14,229 nt of DNA from an uncultured Ruminococcus sp. (GTDB lineage Bacteria; Bacillota; Clostridia; Oscillospirales; Ruminococcaceae), in assembly GCA_946188175.1 (NCBI GenBank), contig CAMHUJ010000005.1:1-14229 (forward strand). The letters are read 5' to 3'. The first letter of the stretch is position 1. Each line of letters starts with the position of its first letter. A program made the translations under genes and the position numbers. Positions 6,522-13,323 of the stretch are shown here, piece after piece. The notes beneath the pieces were generated by a model. The model searched no databases. It was not told the origin of the DNA and saw only the letters and a program-made list of their open reading frames with translations.

Positions 6522-7436
6522 TCAGGAGAGCTTCCGCAGTATTTCCGTAAAATAGTCCGGCAGCGGCGAATCAAATTCGAGATATTCGCCCGTCACCGGA
6601 TGTACAAAGCCGATTTTCTTTGCATGGAGACACTGTCCCTCCACACCCTTTTCCGCCTTGCCGTAGACCGCGTCGCCGTAGACCGGATGTCCGATCTGCT
6701 TCATATGCACGCGAATCTGATGCGTCCTGCCGGTTTCGAGCCTGCACCGGATATGCGCATGACGCTCGTACTGCATCAGGACGGTATAATGTGTGATCGC
6801 ATCCTTTGAATTCGTCGCAATCACGCACATTTTCTGCCGGTCTCGCGGATCTCTGCCGATCGGCGCGTGCACCGTGCCGGATTCCTCTTTGAATCTGCCG
6901 CAGCATACCGCCTCATATTCACGCGTAAAGGAATGCGCGGCGATCTGCTCCGCGAGTCCGAGATGCGCGCGGTCGGTCTTGGCAACAATCAGCAGCCCGC
7001 TCGTATCGCGGTCGATGCGGTGCACAATACCCGGACGGATCACGCCGTTGATGCCGGAGAGCCGTCCCGCACAGTGATACAGCAGCGCATTGACGAGCGT
7101 ACCGTCCGGATGCCCCGGCGCCGGATGCACGACCATGCCCTTCGGTTTATTGACAACCAGCAGCTCTGCATCCTCATAGACGATCTCCAGCGGAATATCC
7201 TGCGGCAGAACGTCAAGCGTCTGCGGCTCGGGCACCGCCACGCGGATCGCGTCGCCGGATTGCAGCTTATCGTTTTTCTTCGCAGCTTTGCCATTTCGTG
7301 TGATCTGACCCTGCTCCAGAAGCTGCTGCACGGCAGAGCGCGTCATTGCAAGCTCCGGCTGTGCGGCAAGCCATGCATCCAGCCGTTTGCCCGAATCCTC
7401 CGCCGGAACGGTCAGAAGCGCCTCACGCGCCGGCAT
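6522..7436 (-). CDS. rluD: RluA/RluD-family rRNA pseudouridine synthase
   Basis: 304 residues. An S4 RNA-binding domain covers about 15-65 (KRLDAWLAAQ, SAVQQLLEQGQITRNGKAAKKNDKLQSGD), followed by the RluA-type catalytic domain with HRIDRDTSGLLIVAK, where D142 is the nucleophilic aspartate, and the RTHQIRVHMKQIGHPVYGD segment. It converts specific uridines of large-subunit rRNA to pseudouridine. The B. subtilis counterpart next to lspA is ylyB; which sites are modified cannot be read from sequence. The frame is open 43 codons further upstream, but that extension is Arg-rich antisense-like sequence lying within lspA. ATG 7434-7436 has AGAGGAGA upstream and gives normal family length. The start overlaps the lspA 3' end by 14 bp, implying coupling. 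Confidence 0.88.
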   Translation of the reverse strand: MPAREALLTVPAEDSGKRLDAWLAAQPELAMTRSAVQQLLEQGQITRNGKAAKKNDKLQSGDAIRVAVPEPQTLDVLPQDIPLEIVYEDAELLVVNKPKGMVVHPAPGHPDGTLVNALLYHCAGRLSGINGVIRPGIVHRIDRDTSGLLIVAKTDRAHLGLAEQIAAHSFTREYEAVCCGRFKEESGTVHAPIGRDPRDRQKMCVIATNSKDAITHYTVLMQYERHAHIRCRLETGRTHQIRVHMKQIGHPVYGDAVYGKAEKGVEGQCLHAKKIGFVHPVTGEYLEFDSPLPDYFTEILRKLS

Positions 7437-8073
7437 GTTCTTCCGTCTCCTCTGCGGCTTCGGCATCCTCTGCATCCTCACGCAGCGGTGCCGCTTCTGC
7501 CTCCGGCAGCTCACCGGCAAGCGGCAGCGTACCTGCTTCCGGCAGGGCTGCGACAGTATGCGCAAAGGGAATCCGCTCCGCTTTTTTGAGCTTTTTCGCC
7601 TCGGGCTCCTCCTTTTCGATGAACAGCAGCCCGATCACGACCAGCCCGACGCCGACTGTCACGCAGATATCCGCAAAATTGAACACCGCAAAATTGCAGA
7701 GCTGAAAATCCAGATAATCGACGACGCTGCCGCCGCGGAAAATGCGGTCGATCAGATTGCCGAGCCCGCCAGCCGCAATCAGCGTCATGGCGATTTGCAG
7801 CCAGCGGCGCCCCTTGCCGTGACGGTGCAGCACATAGAGACAGACGGCGATCATGATCAGCGGGAATACGATCAGGAATCCGCGGTTTCCGCTGAGCATG
7901 CTGAACGCTGCGCCTCTGTTTTCCAGATAGCGCAGATGCATCCAGTCAAAGCTGCCGATCTGCAAAAACGGTCTTGCGGGCTGTCCCTGCAAATTGGCAA
8001 TCGCCCATATTTTAATCAGCTGGTCGATTACGGTCAGCACCGCAATCGCCGCAGTTACGAGGAATATTGTCAT
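7423..8073 (-). CDS. lspA: Signal peptidase II (lipoprotein signal peptidase)
   Basis: 216 residues. The membrane aspartyl protease cleaves the signal peptide of prolipoproteins after lipidation. Four hydrophobic helices are visible (about 2-22, 65-82, 93-103, 132-152). Catalytic aspartates are D109 in GGLGNLIDRI and D135 in VFNFADI; ENRGAAFSML (51-60) is the conserved loop. The core ends near 152 (VVIGLLFIEK). About 60 further residues form an unusual Ala/Glu/Pro-rich tail (PLAGELPEAEAAPLREDAEDAEAAEETEEH) not needed for catalysis in the family. The ATG is at 8071-8073; the best Shine-Dalgarno match, AAGGAG, is rather far away (16 nt), so initiation may be weak. Gene order lspA-rluD is widely conserved in Gram-positives. 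Confidence 0.92.
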   Translation of the reverse strand: MTIFLVTAAIAVLTVIDQLIKIWAIANLQGQPARPFLQIGSFDWMHLRYLENRGAAFSMLSGNRGFLIVFPLIMIAVCLYVLHRHGKGRRWLQIAMTLIAAGGLGNLIDRIFRGGSVVDYLDFQLCNFAVFNFADICVTVGVGLVVIGLLFIEKEEPEAKKLKKAERIPFAHTVAALPEAGTLPLAGELPEAEAAPLREDAEDAEAAEETEEHAGA

Positions 8074-8107
8074 ATCGGAGATTCTTCCGCTCCTTTCCGA
8101 ACCGGAT

Positions 8108-8149
8108 AAAAAAAGGAACCTGCATGACAGCTATGCCGCTGCAAGTTCC
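8108..8149 (-). terminator. Intrinsic terminator after divIVA
   Basis: On the minus strand GGAACTTGCA (8140-8149) pairs with TGCAGGTTCC (8115-8124; one G-U pair) around a 15-nt loop, followed by seven T (complement of 8108-8114). It starts 8 nt after the divIVA stop. No promoter is visible between it and lspA, which starts only 35 nt downstream. Confidence 0.85.
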
Positions 8150-8157
8150 CTTTCATC

Positions 8158-8865
8158 TTAAAAATCGAAACGCTTTCTGACATCGTCGCGTCTGGTTTCA
8201 TCGCGGCGGCTGCCGAAGGTAGACTGTGCGACACCGTCAAAAGCGTCTGCCGCAGCGGAAGCTGCCTGTTCTGCCGGTGTTGCAGCCGGAGCCTGTTCTG
8301 CTGCCGGAGCCGCAGCCTCGGCGGGCGCCTCCTCCTCGACCTCGACGATCTCAACGACCTCCTCGGTCTCCTCCTCCAGATCATCCGGAGAATCCGGCAG
8401 ACTGGAAATCAGCGCCAGATGCTGCTTGTACATATCGAACAGTGCACGCTTGAAATCCGCAACCTGATGCTGCGTTCTGACGAGCGATGCATTCTCCTGC
8501 GCGAGCTGCGCCGAAATATTTTTGAGCTGTGTCTCGGAATCAATCAGTGCCTGAGACTTGACCGAATCGACGGAATTACGTGCTTCCGAAACGATTGCGT
8601 TCGCCTTCTCCTCCGCCTCGGCAACAACCTGACGCGCCTGCTTCTGTGCGAGCAGCAGTGCATTCTTCAGGTCCTCCTCGGAATCCTTATATTCACGCAC
8701 CTTGTCCGCAAGGAGCTGAATCTTATCATTGGAATCATCGAGGTCCTGCTGCATCAGGCGCAGATCATTCTCAATCTGCGAGAGGAATGCATCGACCTCC
8801 TCCGGACTGTAGCCGAACTTGACCTTTTCAAATTTCTTTTTCTGAATATCCTTTGCTGTAATCAT
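8158..8865 (-). CDS. divIVA: DivIVA-domain cell division/polarity protein
   Basis: 235 residues. The N-terminal DivIVA lipid-binding module is clear (FEKVKFGYSPEEVDAFLSQI, about 12-31), followed by a long coiled coil (about 32-150, heptad-rich with QKQARQVVAEAEEKANAIV). An acidic, Ala/Pro-rich low-complexity region follows (about 158-205), and the chain ends in a charged tail RRDETRRDDVRKRFDF. Such proteins bind negatively curved membrane at septa and poles and recruit partners. AAGGAG at 8873-8878 is spaced 7 nt from the ATG. It is directly downstream of sepF (38-nt gap), the normal Gram-positive arrangement, although ylmG and ylmH, usually between them, are absent. The terminator right after it ends the operon. 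The partners recruited in this organism are unknown. Confidence 0.92.
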   Translation of the reverse strand: MITAKDIQKKKFEKVKFGYSPEEVDAFLSQIENDLRLMQQDLDDSNDKIQLLADKVREYKDSEEDLKNALLLAQKQARQVVAEAEEKANAIVSEARNSVDSVKSQALIDSETQLKNISAQLAQENASLVRTQHQVADFKRALFDMYKQHLALISSLPDSPDDLEEETEEVVEIVEVEEEAPAEAAAPAAEQAPAATPAEQAASAAADAFDGVAQSTFGSRRDETRRDDVRKRFDF

Positions 8866-8903
8866 CGGGGTTCTCCTTCCGCCTCAAATAACATCAGATC
8901 AGC

Positions 8904-9440
8904 TTACATTATTACGCCGTTTGTTTCGAGTTCATTGACGAGGTCCTCGCCGATGAAGCCGACATTATAGGGTGTGATGATATACGTCAGATTTGCGACC
9001 GGCTTGAGGCTGCCGCCGTTTGCGTATGCAACACCGACGAGGAAGTCGATGATTCTGCGCTTGTTCTCGGCGGATGCGGTCTCGAGATTGAGGACAACCG
9101 TTTTCTTGGAGATCAGATGATCCGCGATCTGCTTGGCGTCGGTAAACACCTCCGGCTTCACGAGAACGACCTGAAGCTGTGCAGTTGCCTGAATGTTGAC
9201 AACCTTGTTATCGCGCTTTGTCTGCGCAAAATCAGACTCCGGACGGTAGCTCTCACGAAGCGATGCAGGCTGACGGACCTCACGGGCAGAGCTCTCCTCC
9301 TGCTCACGCATGCTTTCCCGGAACGACTCGCGGACTTCTCTGCGGTCGCGGGAATCTCTCGTTTCACGCACCGGCTCGGTTTCGTAGGAATCCTCCTCCT
9401 GCGGTGCGAAGAAATCACGGACTGTGTCAAAAAGTTTCAT
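8904..9440 (-). CDS. sepF: Cell division protein SepF
   Basis: 178 residues. An N-terminal amphipathic membrane-anchoring helix (MKLFDTVRDFF, 1-11) is followed by an intrinsically disordered, mixed-charge linker rich in R-E-S (about 17-70). The SepF globular domain spans about 78-165: VVNIQATAQLQVVLVKPEVF, ADHLISKKTVVLNLE, RRIIDFLVGVAYANGGSLKPVANLTYIITPYNV. It links FtsZ polymers to the membrane and shapes the septum. An upstream in-frame start at 9479 would add 13 basic residues ahead of the membrane anchor. ATG 9438-9440 has AAAGGAG spaced 7 nt and gives the canonical N-terminus, so it was chosen. The linker is longer than in B. subtilis SepF (about 150 residues in total). Confidence 0.93.
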   Translation of the reverse strand: MKLFDTVRDFFAPQEEDSYETEPVRETRDSRDRREVRESFRESMREQEESSAREVRQPASLRESYRPESDFAQTKRDNKVVNIQATAQLQVVLVKPEVFTDAKQIADHLISKKTVVLNLETASAENKRRIIDFLVGVAYANGGSLKPVANLTYIITPYNVGFIGEDLVNELETNGVIM

Positions 9441-9476
9441 CTGGATTCTCCTTTTCTTTCTGGTTGATATTTCCGG

Positions 9477-9505
9477 CATACCCGCAAGCGTCCCTTGCGG
9501 ATATA
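9477..9505 (-). other. Hairpin in the yggS-sepF gap
   Basis: CCGCAAG (9482-9488) pairs with CTTGCGG (9494-9500), with further imperfect pairing outward to about 11 bp. No T-run follows on the minus strand, so it is not a standard terminator. It could protect or process the operon mRNA between yggS and sepF. The 80-nt gap holds no convincing promoter. Confidence 0.4.
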
Positions 9506-9520
9506 CAATCTGAAATCAAA

Positions 9521-10255
9521 TCATTGCTGCGCCGACGGCGGATAGTACCGGGCGCCGAACAGCGCGCTTCCGATGCGCACGAGCGTCGCACCGCAGCGGA
9601 TTGCCGCGGCATAATCGCCGGACATGCCCATAGAAAGGATTTTGAGCGGTGCAAGCTGCTGCATCTGCTGATAAAGCTGCTGCATCGCGGTAAAGGTCCG
9701 CATCTGCTCCGATTCGTCGGTGCACGGCGGCGGAATGGTCATGAGCCCGTCCGCGCGGATGCCGGAGAGCTTCTGCACCTGTTCCAGCAGCTTCGGGAGT
9801 TCCTGTGCGGATACACCGGATTTGCTCTCCTCGCCGCCGATATTCACCTCAAGCAGCACCGGCATCACGATCCCGTGCTGCTCCGCTGCTTTGCTGATCG
9901 CTTCTGCAAGATGCAGGCTGTCCACGGACTGGATCAGCGAGACCTTGTCAATAATCTGTCTGACCTTATTCGTCTGCAAATGCCCGATAAACTGTACCTC
10001 TGCACTGCTGCGGTATGCATCGCGCTTGGAGAGAAACTCCTGCACGCGGTTTTCGCCGAGCACATGCACGCCCTGATCAACTGCTAAATTGATCAGCTCC
10101 GGCGAGACCGTTTTCGTGACCGCCATCAGCGTCACTTCATCGGTCCGTCTGCCGGACTGCGCACAGCTTTCTGCAATATTCTGCCGGATGACTGCAAGCC
10201 GCTCAAGAACCGCCTGCTTCTGCTCCGCGGTACAGGGTGCAAATTCATTCGCCAT
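9521..10255 (-). CDS. YggS/YlmE-family PLP homeostasis protein
   Basis: 244 residues of the alanine-racemase-like TIM-barrel fold found as a single domain in YggS (E. coli), YlmE (B. subtilis) and PLPBP. It binds PLP through a lysine, here K48 in LMAVTKTV, and buffers intracellular PLP; no enzymatic reaction is established for the family. Other family segments: VHVLGENRVQEFLSK, FIGHLQTNKVRQI, IQSVDSLHLAEAI, EVNIGGEESKSGV, LSMGMSGDYAAAI and VRIGSALFGAR near the end (phosphate binding). ATG 10253-10255 overlaps the previous gene by 11 bp, with AAGGGAG upstream. The position before sepF matches the ylmE-sepF order of Gram-positives. Confidence in family is high. Confidence 0.93.
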   Translation of the reverse strand: MANEFAPCTAEQKQAVLERLAVIRQNIAESCAQSGRRTDEVTLMAVTKTVSPELINLAVDQGVHVLGENRVQEFLSKRDAYRSSAEVQFIGHLQTNKVRQIIDKVSLIQSVDSLHLAEAISKAAEQHGIVMPVLLEVNIGGEESKSGVSAQELPKLLEQVQKLSGIRADGLMTIPPPCTDESEQMRTFTAMQQLYQQMQQLAPLKILSMGMSGDYAAAIRCGATLVRIGSALFGARYYPPSAQQ

Positions 10256-11504
10256 CCGCCATTACTCCCTTCACGATAATATCGTCATAGAGTGCGATAT
10301 AGCCGCTTCCGGCATCAAGGCTGGAAAGATAATAGTCATCTTCCTCGTAGACGGCTTTGATTTTGCGGAATTCCGGCGTCTCGCCGACTAAGACGTACAC
10401 GCCCATAAAGTCGTCCGTGACCTCCGTCACATTGCCCTCCTCATCCGTCTGCTCCTCTGTCATCGTCTTGAAACGGATTGCGGAGCGCGGAACGCGGATG
10501 CCTTCAATGGTTTCCCTGACAATCTCAACGCGCTCCGAGCGGTGCTGCACGGTATCATGCGTCAGCTCATCGCAGCGGAAAATGCCCTGTGTCCGCTCGA
10601 TATCGCCGGTAGAATGCAGCGATTCGACGGTCACGGTCAGGTTCTGCGGCACGGATTCCAGCCGGACGGTTGCCGACTCGCCCTCGGAAAGCCGCAGCTT
10701 GCGGTTATCAAAGACGCCGACAATATACCATGCATAATCCTTGATCAGCTTGCCGATGATCTGCTCGCCTGCCCCTGCGGCAGAGAGCGTTCCGTCATCG
10801 GAAACAGAACTGAGCTGATCCGGTGTCAGCGTATGCATGGTCTCCGGCGTGAGCATACTCTCATAGCCGTCCACATAGCTGACAAAATATGCACTTTCCT
10901 TTGCCGGAATCGTTTTCTCCGGCGCGGCAAGCATCATATTCAGTCTGGAAACCTCGTCCTCCAGTGCAACGATTCTGTCATTGAAATCGACACCGGAGCC
11001 GGTTACCTTTTCATAGGTGCTCATCAGCACGGTCATATTCTGCTTCGCGCTGCTCATCGCAGAATAATCCTGCCGCTCGCGCAGCCGGATCATATTTTTA
11101 TACTGCTCGTCAATCAGCGAAGCGAGATTCGCCGGCTGTGCGTTTTCGCTGGTGCCGGGATTCTCGATCTTTCTGAGCATCGCAATCTCGTCCTGTTTTT
11201 CGGCGATGCGTCTGCGCAGGTCGATCTGCTCCGGATCGGAATAGACCTCTGCGATCACGCTGCCGACGCCGAGCTTTGCGCCGTCATCGACGCAGTACCG
11301 GACGGCACCTGCGCCGGAATACGACTCGACAGTCTCCGAACGGACATAAACGCCCTGAAATCTCGAACCGTCGCTGGCCTCATAATAGGTCGCATTTTCG
11401 GTCTCAAAGTTCGTATAGAACAGGTGGTAGAAAATGGACGAAGCCAGTACAACAGCGAATACCAGCAGTAAAAATTTGAGGATTCGCGTTGTAATTTCGT
11501 TCAT
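10245..11504 (-). CDS. HlyD-like single-span membrane protein of the division operon
   Basis: 419 residues. One N-terminal transmembrane helix (about 9-27, ILKFLLLVFAVVLASSIFYHLFY) leaves the bulk outside. Residues about 48-90 (GVYVRSETVESYSGAGAVRYCVDDGAKLGVGSVIAEVYSD, cut here at the domain ends) read like half of a barrel-sandwich hybrid domain. About 90-200 is a helical hairpin (RRRIAEKQDEIAMLRKIE, ALEDEVSRLNMML), and 260-419 is beta-rich (WYIVGVFDNRKLRLSEGESATVRLES, GIRVPRSAIRF). This resembles HlyD/RND-type periplasmic adaptor proteins, but there is no ABC or RND transporter nearby. The gene starts 5 nt after hfq and overlaps yggS by 11 bp, so it is in the hfq-to-divIVA transcript. A role in envelope or septum assembly is inferred from context only; the true function is unknown. 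Confidence 0.7.
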   Translation of the reverse strand: MNEITTRILKFLLLVFAVVLASSIFYHLFYTNFETENATYYEASDGSRFQGVYVRSETVESYSGAGAVRYCVDDGAKLGVGSVIAEVYSDPEQIDLRRRIAEKQDEIAMLRKIENPGTSENAQPANLASLIDEQYKNMIRLRERQDYSAMSSAKQNMTVLMSTYEKVTGSGVDFNDRIVALEDEVSRLNMMLAAPEKTIPAKESAYFVSYVDGYESMLTPETMHTLTPDQLSSVSDDGTLSAAGAGEQIIGKLIKDYAWYIVGVFDNRKLRLSEGESATVRLESVPQNLTVTVESLHSTGDIERTQGIFRCDELTHDTVQHRSERVEIVRETIEGIRVPRSAIRFKTMTEEQTDEEGNVTEVTDDFMGVYVLVGETPEFRKIKAVYEEDDYYLSSLDAGSGYIALYDDIIVKGVMADGE

Positions 11505-11509
11505 GCTGT

Positions 11510-11761
11510 TTACTCAGCGTCCTCGCGCTGCTCCATGGCATCCAGAATCGAGATCGGTCTTGCCGGAACAATCGTGGAGATCGCATGCTTGTAAACAAGC
11601 TGCTGTCTGCCGTCGGTCTCGAGAATGACGATAAACGAATCAAAGCCGCGGATAATGCCCTTGAACTGATAGCCGTTCGTCAGGAAGATTGTCAGCGGGA
11701 GGCGCTCCTTGCGCGCCTGATTCAGAAATACGTCCTGAAGATTGAGTCCCTTGTTGGTCAT
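11510..11761 (-). CDS. hfq: RNA chaperone Hfq
   Basis: 83 residues of the bacterial Sm-like hexameric RNA-binding protein. NLQDVFLNQARKERLPLTIFLTNGYQFKGIIRGFDSF is Sm1 in parts, with Q9 and D10 near the proximal face, and the Sm2 signature VYKHAISTI (Y57, K58, H59) is intact. The short acidic tail is typical of Firmicutes. The open frame extends 12 codons upstream to a TTG, but ATG 11759-11761 has GAGG about 9 nt upstream and yields the standard Hfq start MTNKGLNLQDVF. It lies downstream of miaA, as in many bacteria, but here has its own promoter and heads the division operon. Regulatory RNA partners are not evident in the window. Confidence 0.93.
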   Translation of the reverse strand: MTNKGLNLQDVFLNQARKERLPLTIFLTNGYQFKGIIRGFDSFIVILETDGRQQLVYKHAISTIVPARPISILDAMEQREDAE

Positions 11762-11871
11762 GGTTACTTGCCTCATTTCTTTCATATTTACACCCAAATA
11801 TGTATTTGCGGTTGTATTTGATGTGTACCGCCGAAGGACATACCTCGCCTGTCAGCAATTACACATATTAT

Positions 11872-11900
11872 ATTATATCACACAGTTAGCCGTTTCGCAA
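11872..11900 (-). promoter_or_regulatory. Promoter of the hfq-to-divIVA operon
   Basis: On the minus strand TTGCGA (11895-11900), a 17-nt spacer and TATAAT (11872-11877); a second overlapping TATAAT occupies 11867-11872. The -35 box lies just inside the 3' region of miaA, before its stop at 11886. Start near 11865 leaves a ~100-nt hfq leader. No terminator separates miaA from it, so miaA readthrough may add to expression. Confidence 0.7.
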
Positions 11901-12836
11901 AGTATTTTCAAACATTTTTTCAACGTTTTCAAAAATTCGGCTTTCTGAACAGATTTCATCGCGCATAATCCATTTCGTTTGCAAGTTTCGACGAAACCAT
12001 GTGCCTTGCCGCTTGGCATAGCGGCAGGTTTCCTGCTTGACGCGCAGAATCCCGTCTTCGAGCGGTTCCTCGCCGCGCAGCCAGGGCAGAAGCTCCTTGT
12101 AGCCGATCGCCATGGCAGCGGTCGCACGCCGTCTGCCGGAATCAAATTCGGCTCTGACCTCATCGGCGAGCCCCAGTTCAAGCATCCGATCGACGCGCGC
12201 ACGGATTCTCGCATACTGCTTTTCGCGGTCGGCAAAGCCGATGCCGATGCGCAGCACATCCCACGGCGGCGGGATCTCGCGGCTGCGTCTGGCATGCTCC
12301 GAGAGCGGGATGCCGGTCAGCGTATAGACCTCCAGCGCACGGATAATCCGGCGCAGATTGTTCTCATGCAGCCTTGCCGCAGTCTCCGGATCGCATGCCT
12401 GCAGGCGCCGGAGCATTTCCGCATTGCCGAGCGACGCCGCCTCCGCATGGAGCTTTTCGCGCAGCGCATCATCCGCCGGAATATCCGGAAACTGAATGTT
12501 ATCCAGCAGCGAATCAACATACAGCCCCGTGCCGCCGACGATCACCGGCAGCTTATCTTTTGCGAGTATCTCCGCGATTTTTTCGCGTGCCATTTCGACA
12601 TAATCCGCAACAGAGCATGCCTGCTCCGGCGGCAGCACCGAGATCAGATGATGCGGAATCCCCTGCATTTCGTCTGCGGTCGGCTTGGCGGTCGCAATAT
12701 CCAGTCCTTCGTATATCTGCATCGAATCCGCCGAGATGACCTCGCCGTTATACTTTTTTGCGATCTCAACGCCGAGCGCCGTCTTGCCGGACGCCGTCGC
12801 CCCGACAACAGCCGCAACCAGCGGTTTCTGCGCCAT
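11886..12836 (-). CDS. miaA: tRNA dimethylallyltransferase
   Basis: 316 residues. It transfers a dimethylallyl group to N6 of A37 in tRNAs reading UNN codons (i6A37). Seen: P-loop GATASGKT (12-19), catalytic D37 in ISADSMQIYEGLDIATAKP, PHHLISVLPP (61-70), VGGTGLYVDSL (100-110), the insertion domain around 115-175 with RLHENNLRRIIRALEVY, and the C-terminal ATAAMAIGYKELLPWLRGE and RYAKRQGTWFRR segments that bind the tRNA. AGGAGG at 12846-12851 lies 9 nt before the ATG. About 15 residues extend past the usual end (RIFENVEKMFENTLRNG). It is the last gene before hfq and follows the small structured element at 12870-12934. Confidence 0.95.
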   Translation of the reverse strand: MAQKPLVAAVVGATASGKTALGVEIAKKYNGEVISADSMQIYEGLDIATAKPTADEMQGIPHHLISVLPPEQACSVADYVEMAREKIAEILAKDKLPVIVGGTGLYVDSLLDNIQFPDIPADDALREKLHAEAASLGNAEMLRRLQACDPETAARLHENNLRRIIRALEVYTLTGIPLSEHARRSREIPPPWDVLRIGIGFADREKQYARIRARVDRMLELGLADEVRAEFDSGRRRATAAMAIGYKELLPWLRGEEPLEDGILRVKQETCRYAKRQGTWFRRNLQTKWIMRDEICSESRIFENVEKMFENTLRNG

Positions 12837-12869
12837 GCCTCTGCCCTCCTGTTTGATAAGATGTCTCCG

Positions 12870-12934
12870 ACGGATTCATAATGGGGACGCTGTCCCCATT
12901 CCCCTGCCAAAGGACATTGTCCTTTGGAATCCGT
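12870..12934. repeat. Two-hairpin branched palindromic element
   Basis: A closing stem ACGGATT/AATCCGT (12870-12876 with 12928-12934) encloses two perfect hairpins. AATGGGGAC/GTCCCCATT (12880-12888/12892-12900, loop GCT) has 9 bp, and CCAAAGGAC/GTCCTTTGG (12907-12915/12919-12927, loop ATT) has 9 bp. It lies between the stop of the unknown gene (12937) and the miaA ribosome binding site. No T-run follows on either strand, so it is not an ordinary terminator. Its compact symmetry suggests a REP-like interspersed repeat or an mRNA-stabilising structure; only one full copy is in the window. Confidence 0.7.
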
Positions 12935-12936
12935 TT

Positions 12937-13311
12937 CTATCGCAATACTGCCCTGATCTTCTCGCAGTACAGACTGAAATCAATATCCTGCTCATCGGAA
13001 TACAGATGAAAATGATTGTCGCTTGCCGGATCTGCATATTCTTCGATCATAAAGCCGCTGAACAGCCCGTTTGCCATATCAAAATTCAGATTGCCTTTGA
13101 TGTTATACAAGGTGAGTTCGATTTTATACTGCTGTTTCGCATCCGTCAGCAGCATCACGATCTGATTGGTATAATCGCAGAAGTATTCATCAATCATCCT
13201 TGCGCAGTATCGCAGCTCCAGTATCGTTCCGAAGCAATACCATTTTTGCAGCTCCGGCGGAATTTTTGCTTTCAGTTCGCCGATTCCGTCGATCCGTTTA
13301 TATTCAAACAT
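12937..13311 (-). CDS. Hypothetical protein, 124 aa
   Basis: No family was recognised. The protein is soluble-looking, without signal peptide or membrane segment, and rich in aromatic residues (WYCFGTILELRYC, YNIKGNLNFDMANGLFSGF, DNHFHLYSDEQDIDF). The pattern of alternating hydrophobic strands ending in a short helix (SLYCEKIRAVLR) is reminiscent of small beta-rich proteins such as some immunity or accessory proteins, but that is only an impression. ATG 13309-13311 has AGAGGAAA upstream and a normal spacing, so translation is likely. It follows the zinc-ribbon/GNAT gene by 12 nt and is almost certainly cotranscribed with it, so its job may be linked to that protein. Confidence 0.7.
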   Translation of the reverse strand: MFEYKRIDGIGELKAKIPPELQKWYCFGTILELRYCARMIDEYFCDYTNQIVMLLTDAKQQYKIELTLYNIKGNLNFDMANGLFSGFMIEEYADPASDNHFHLYSDEQDIDFSLYCEKIRAVLR

Positions 13312-13323
13312 AGGATTTCCTCT

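Noticed and set aside
7437..7565. 43-codon N-terminal extension of rluD
   Set aside because: Lies within the lspA coding region, Arg/Gln-rich, and no family member has it; the RBS fits the internal ATG at 7436.
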